This document shows positions 15,867 through 17,870 of a stretch of DNA of 17,870 nt, piece by piece; the stretch's first letter is position 1, and every line of letters starts with the position of its first letter. The notes under the pieces were generated by a model, which did no database searches, had not been told where the DNA came from, and was given only the letters and a program-made list of their open reading frames with translations. The position numbers were made by a program, and so were the translations under genes. Origin of the DNA: JBBQAA01 sp038276395 (GTDB taxonomy: Bacteria > Actinomycetota > Thermoleophilia > Solirubrobacterales > Solirubrobacteraceae). Where the stretch lies: NCBI GenBank assembly GCA_038276395.1, contig JBBQAA010000051.1:1-17870 (forward strand), read 5' to 3'.

Positions 15867-15900
15867 CACCGTCCGCTCGCGCAGGCGCGAGCGGACGGTG
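15867..15900. repeat. 16-bp-arm perfect palindrome
   Basis: CACCGTCCGCTCGCGC (15867-15882) and GCGCGAGCGGACGGTG (15885-15900) are exact reverse complements separated by AG. The palindrome is inside the coding region of the broken gene and overlaps the first copy of the 5-bp duplication. Confidence 0.95.
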
Positions 15901-15908
15901 AGGTGAGG
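15897..15908. repeat. 5-bp tandem duplication (frameshift site 1)
   Basis: GGTGA occurs twice in tandem, followed by GG. On the minus strand it reads as repeated CTCAC. Deleting one unit continues VVIILT directly into VRSRLRERTVRAEEALS. Confidence 0.85.
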
Positions 15909-16120
15909 ATGATCACGACCGCGCCCGCGGCGGCGGCCCACGGCACGGGATGGAGCGCCGGGTGGGTCGCGACGAGCAGGACCCCGAGCGCCCCGAGCAG
16001 GCCGCGCAGGACCGCGGCGTTGCGGCGCGCGGTGGCCAGCCCGCCGGTCGGCGGGGTGCGCACCGGACCGGCGCCGCCGGGCTTGGAGGTCTGGGTCACG
16101 ACACCTCGGGTGGCTAGCAT

Positions 16121-16195
16121 AAGTCCTGTTCGGATACAGACAGATATAGATCAGCCCCGGGCTACCGAACGCCTGGGCCGAAGGGAAACAACTTC
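16121..16195. promoter_or_regulatory. divergent promoter region, GGDEF-EAL gene/pnp
   Basis: 75 bp, clearly AT-richer than the rest of the window. On the plus strand TATAGA (16145-16150) is the best -10 for pnp, with AAGGGA (16181-16186) 9 nt before ATG 16196 as ribosome site. On the minus strand TATATC- and GTATCC-like words lie upstream of the membrane GGDEF-EAL start, whose AGGA is at 16127-16124. No -35 is clear for either. Confidence 0.5.
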
Positions 16196-17870
16196 ATGTC
16201 ACACGACGTGACCACCGTCACGACGACAATCTCCGGGACGGAGATCTCGTTCGAGACCGGCCGCATGGCCAAGCAGGCCTCCGGCTCCGTCGTCGTCCGC
16301 GCGGGCGACACCATGGTGCTCTGCACCGCGACCGCGGGCAACCTCCGCGACGTCGACTTCCTCCCCCTCACCGTGGACGTGGAGGAGCGGATGTACGCCG
16401 CGGGCAAGATCCCCGGCTCGTTCTTCAAGCGCGAGGGCCGCTCAGGCGAGAAGGCGACGCTCTCCGCGCGCATGATCGACCGCCCGATCCGCCCGCTCTT
16501 CCCCAAGGGCTGGCGCCGTGAGACCCAGCTCGTGGCGATCCCGCTCTCCGTCGATCACGTGCAGCCCTACGACATCCTCGCGATGAACGGGGCCTCGGCG
16601 GCGCTCATGCTCTCCGACGTCCCCGTGGCCACGCCCGTGGGCGCGGTGCGCATCGGCAAGATCGAGGGCTCGCTCGTCGTCAACCCCTCCGAGGAGGACC
16701 TCTTCGAGGGCGTCTCGGAGCTCGACCTCGTCGTCGCCGGCACCGAGGAGGCGATCCTCATGGTCGAGGCCGGGGCCAACGAGATCCCCGAGGCCGAGAT
16801 CCTCGACGCGCTCGACATCGCCCACGAGGAGATCAAGAAGCTCTGCGCGCTCCAGCGCGACCTGGCCGAGCAGGCGGGCAAGCCCAAGGCCGAGGTCGAG
16901 GTGCCCCAGCTCGACGAGGACCTCCTCGCCCAGATCCAGGGCTCCCACGGCCAGAAGCTCGACGCCGCGACGCAGGTCGAGGACAAGCTCGAGCGCCAGG
17001 ACGCGACGAAGGCCGTCGAGGCCGAGATCCTCGAGCACTACGCGGGGGACCCGGAGTCCGACGGGCACGCCGAGCGCAGGGCCGCCGCGCAGATGGCCTT
17101 CGACCGCCTCGAGAAGACGACGATCCGCCAGCGGATCGCCGTCGACAAGAAGCGCCCGGACGGCCGCGGCGCCGACGAGATCAGGCAGATCACCATCGAG
17201 ACCTCGGTCGCGCCGCGCACGCACGGCTCGGCGCTCTTCACCCGCGGCCAGACGCAGGCGCTCTCGGTCGCCGCCCTGGGCACGACGCGCGAGGAGATGC
17301 GCCTCGACACGCTCGGGCTGGAGACCAAGAAGTCCTACTTCCACCACTACAACTTCCCGCCCTTCTCGGTCGGGGAGGCGGGCTTCATGCGGGGCCCCAA
17401 GCGCCGCGACATCGGCCACGGCGCGCTCGCCGAGCGCGCCCTCGTGCCGATGATCCCGAGCCAGGAGGACTTCCCCTACGTCATCCGCGTCGTCTCGGAC
17501 ATCTTCGAGTCCAACGGGTCCTCCTCGATGGCCTCGGTGTGCGGCTCCTCGCTGTCGCTCATGGACGCCGGGGTGCCGATCAAGGCGCCCGTGGCGGGCA
17601 TCGCGATGGGCCTCATCAAGGAGGGCGACGACTACATAGTCCTCTCCGACATCGCGGGCGTTGAGGACCACCTGGGCGACATGGACTTCAAGGTCGCCGG
17701 TACCAGTGACGGCATCACGGCGCTCCAGATGGACATGAAGATCACTGGCGTCTCCGCCGAGCTTTTGAAAGAAGCGCTCGGACAGGCTAAGAAGGGGCGG
17801 CTGGAGATACTGGAGACCATGCGTGGGGCAATCTCCGAGGTGCGCTCCGAGGTCTCCAATTACGCGCCGA
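16196..17870 (+). CDS. pnp: polynucleotide phosphorylase, 3'-truncated by window
   Basis: The first 558 residues of the 3'-5' phosphorolytic exoribonuclease PNPase. RNase PH domain 1 has ISFETGRMAKQASGSVVVRAGDTMVL, GKIPGSFFKREGR and ARMIDRPIRPLFPKGW. A helical linker follows (about 220-310). RNase PH domain 2 has PDGRGADEIRQI, PRTHGSALFTRGQTQAL, FPPFSVGEAGFMRGPKRRDIGHGALAERAL and SNGSSSMASVCG, with the catalytic/Mg region HLGDMDFKVAGTSDG (Asp495, Asp497). The KH and S1 RNA-binding domains would lie beyond the window. The start is supported by AAGGGA at 9-nt spacing, so unlike several neighbours this gene has a conventional leader. It is separated from rpsO by three genes and has its own promoter region. 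Confidence 0.97.
   Translation, partial: MSHDVTTVTTTISGTEISFETGRMAKQASGSVVVRAGDTMVLCTATAGNLRDVDFLPLTVDVEERMYAAGKIPGSFFKREGRSGEKATLSARMIDRPIRPLFPKGWRRETQLVAIPLSVDHVQPYDILAMNGASAALMLSDVPVATPVGAVRIGKIEGSLVVNPSEEDLFEGVSELDLVVAGTEEAILMVEAGANEIPEAEILDALDIAHEEIKKLCALQRDLAEQAGKPKAEVEVPQLDEDLLAQIQGSHGQKLDAATQVEDKLERQDATKAVEAEILEHYAGDPESDGHAERRAAAQMAFDRLEKTTIRQRIAVDKKRPDGRGADEIRQITIETSVAPRTHGSALFTRGQTQALSVAALGTTREEMRLDTLGLETKKSYFHHYNFPPFSVGEAGFMRGPKRRDIGHGALAERALVPMIPSQEDFPYVIRVVSDIFESNGSSSMASVCGSSLSLMDAGVPIKAPVAGIAMGLIKEGDDYIVLSDIAGVEDHLGDMDFKVAGTSDGITALQMDMKITGVSAELLKEALGQAKKGRLEILETMRGAISEVRSEVSNYAP

Larger units (their letters stand above)
15701..16120 (-). pseudogene. out-of-frame N-terminal membrane domain of the GGDEF-EAL gene
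   Basis: From ATG 16120 (AGGA 3 nt upstream) the minus strand encodes a polar N terminus and hydrophobic segments RGLLGALGVLLVATHPAL and WAAAAGAVVIILT, then runs out of frame to a TGA at 15830-15832. The membrane sequence continues in a second frame (LSCTAAVTIVGLGEGRVTVL, then LVWLTAVALGVLA and ATGRILVLAAL) and returns to the first frame near 15700. Each switch coincides with a tandem duplication, 5 bp at 15897-15908 and 13 bp at 15686-15711. Deleting one unit of each gives one continuous protein of about 584 aa with roughly six membrane helices, GGDEF and EAL. It could be a broken gene, a phase-variable gene or a sequence error. Confidence 0.75.

Overview
The window is about 75% GC with dense genes. 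Frequent GTG/TTG starts and GTGA/TTGA stop-start overlaps point to an actinobacterium. The gene order and the relatives I recognise suggest Thermoleophilia/Solirubrobacterales-like Actinomycetota, but that placement is inference. Most of the window is the conserved translation and RNA-maturation cluster rimP-nusA-ylxR-infB-rbfA-nrnA-truB, then ribF-rpsO, and finally pnp.

Layout. 3-1220 is the end of a TgpA-like membrane transglutaminase. 1227-1598 is a small TPR protein, overlapped at its end by a convergent YbjN-like gene (1528-2004, minus). 2005-2268 is a non-coding, hairpin-rich divergent region. 2269-3555 is a GlcD-type FAD-linked oxidase. 3556-3675 is the leader of the nusA operon, with an extended -10 promoter, two small hairpins and a strong intrinsic terminator upstream of rimP. 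3676-10292 is the operon itself. 10293-10753 is a 461-bp gene-free, repeat-bearing gap, followed by a DHA2-type MFS exporter (10754-12208) that separates truB from ribF. ribF (12221-13114) and rpsO (13111-13380) overlap. Next come a peroxiredoxin and a CPFC thioredoxin-fold protein. A convergent membrane GGDEF-EAL gene follows (minus, 16120 to 14348), broken by two small tandem duplications. pnp starts at 16196 and runs off the end.

How the genes work together. RimP, RbfA, TruB and S15 serve the 30S subunit and tRNA modification. InfB initiates translation. NusA and YlxR act on transcription and RNA. NrnA and PNPase degrade RNA, from nano-RNAs to longer 3' ends. RibF makes FMN and FAD. The peroxiredoxin and CPFC protein form a thiol-redox pair inserted between rpsO and pnp.

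Points worth a second look: two length-compensating tandem duplications (13 bp and 5 bp, 18 bp in total) that throw the membrane domain of the GGDEF-EAL protein out of frame, with a 16-bp-arm palindrome touching one of them; a ylxR gene with no ATG/GTG/TTG start in frame, apparently starting at ATA; a C-x9-C-x10-C-x4-H zinc-knuckle-like tail and an acidic insert in NusA; a terminator-bearing rimP leader; and a recurrent TANNNT box 7-10 nt before start codons that suggests leaderless mRNAs. I found no CRISPR array, tRNA, rRNA, insertion sequence or defence system.
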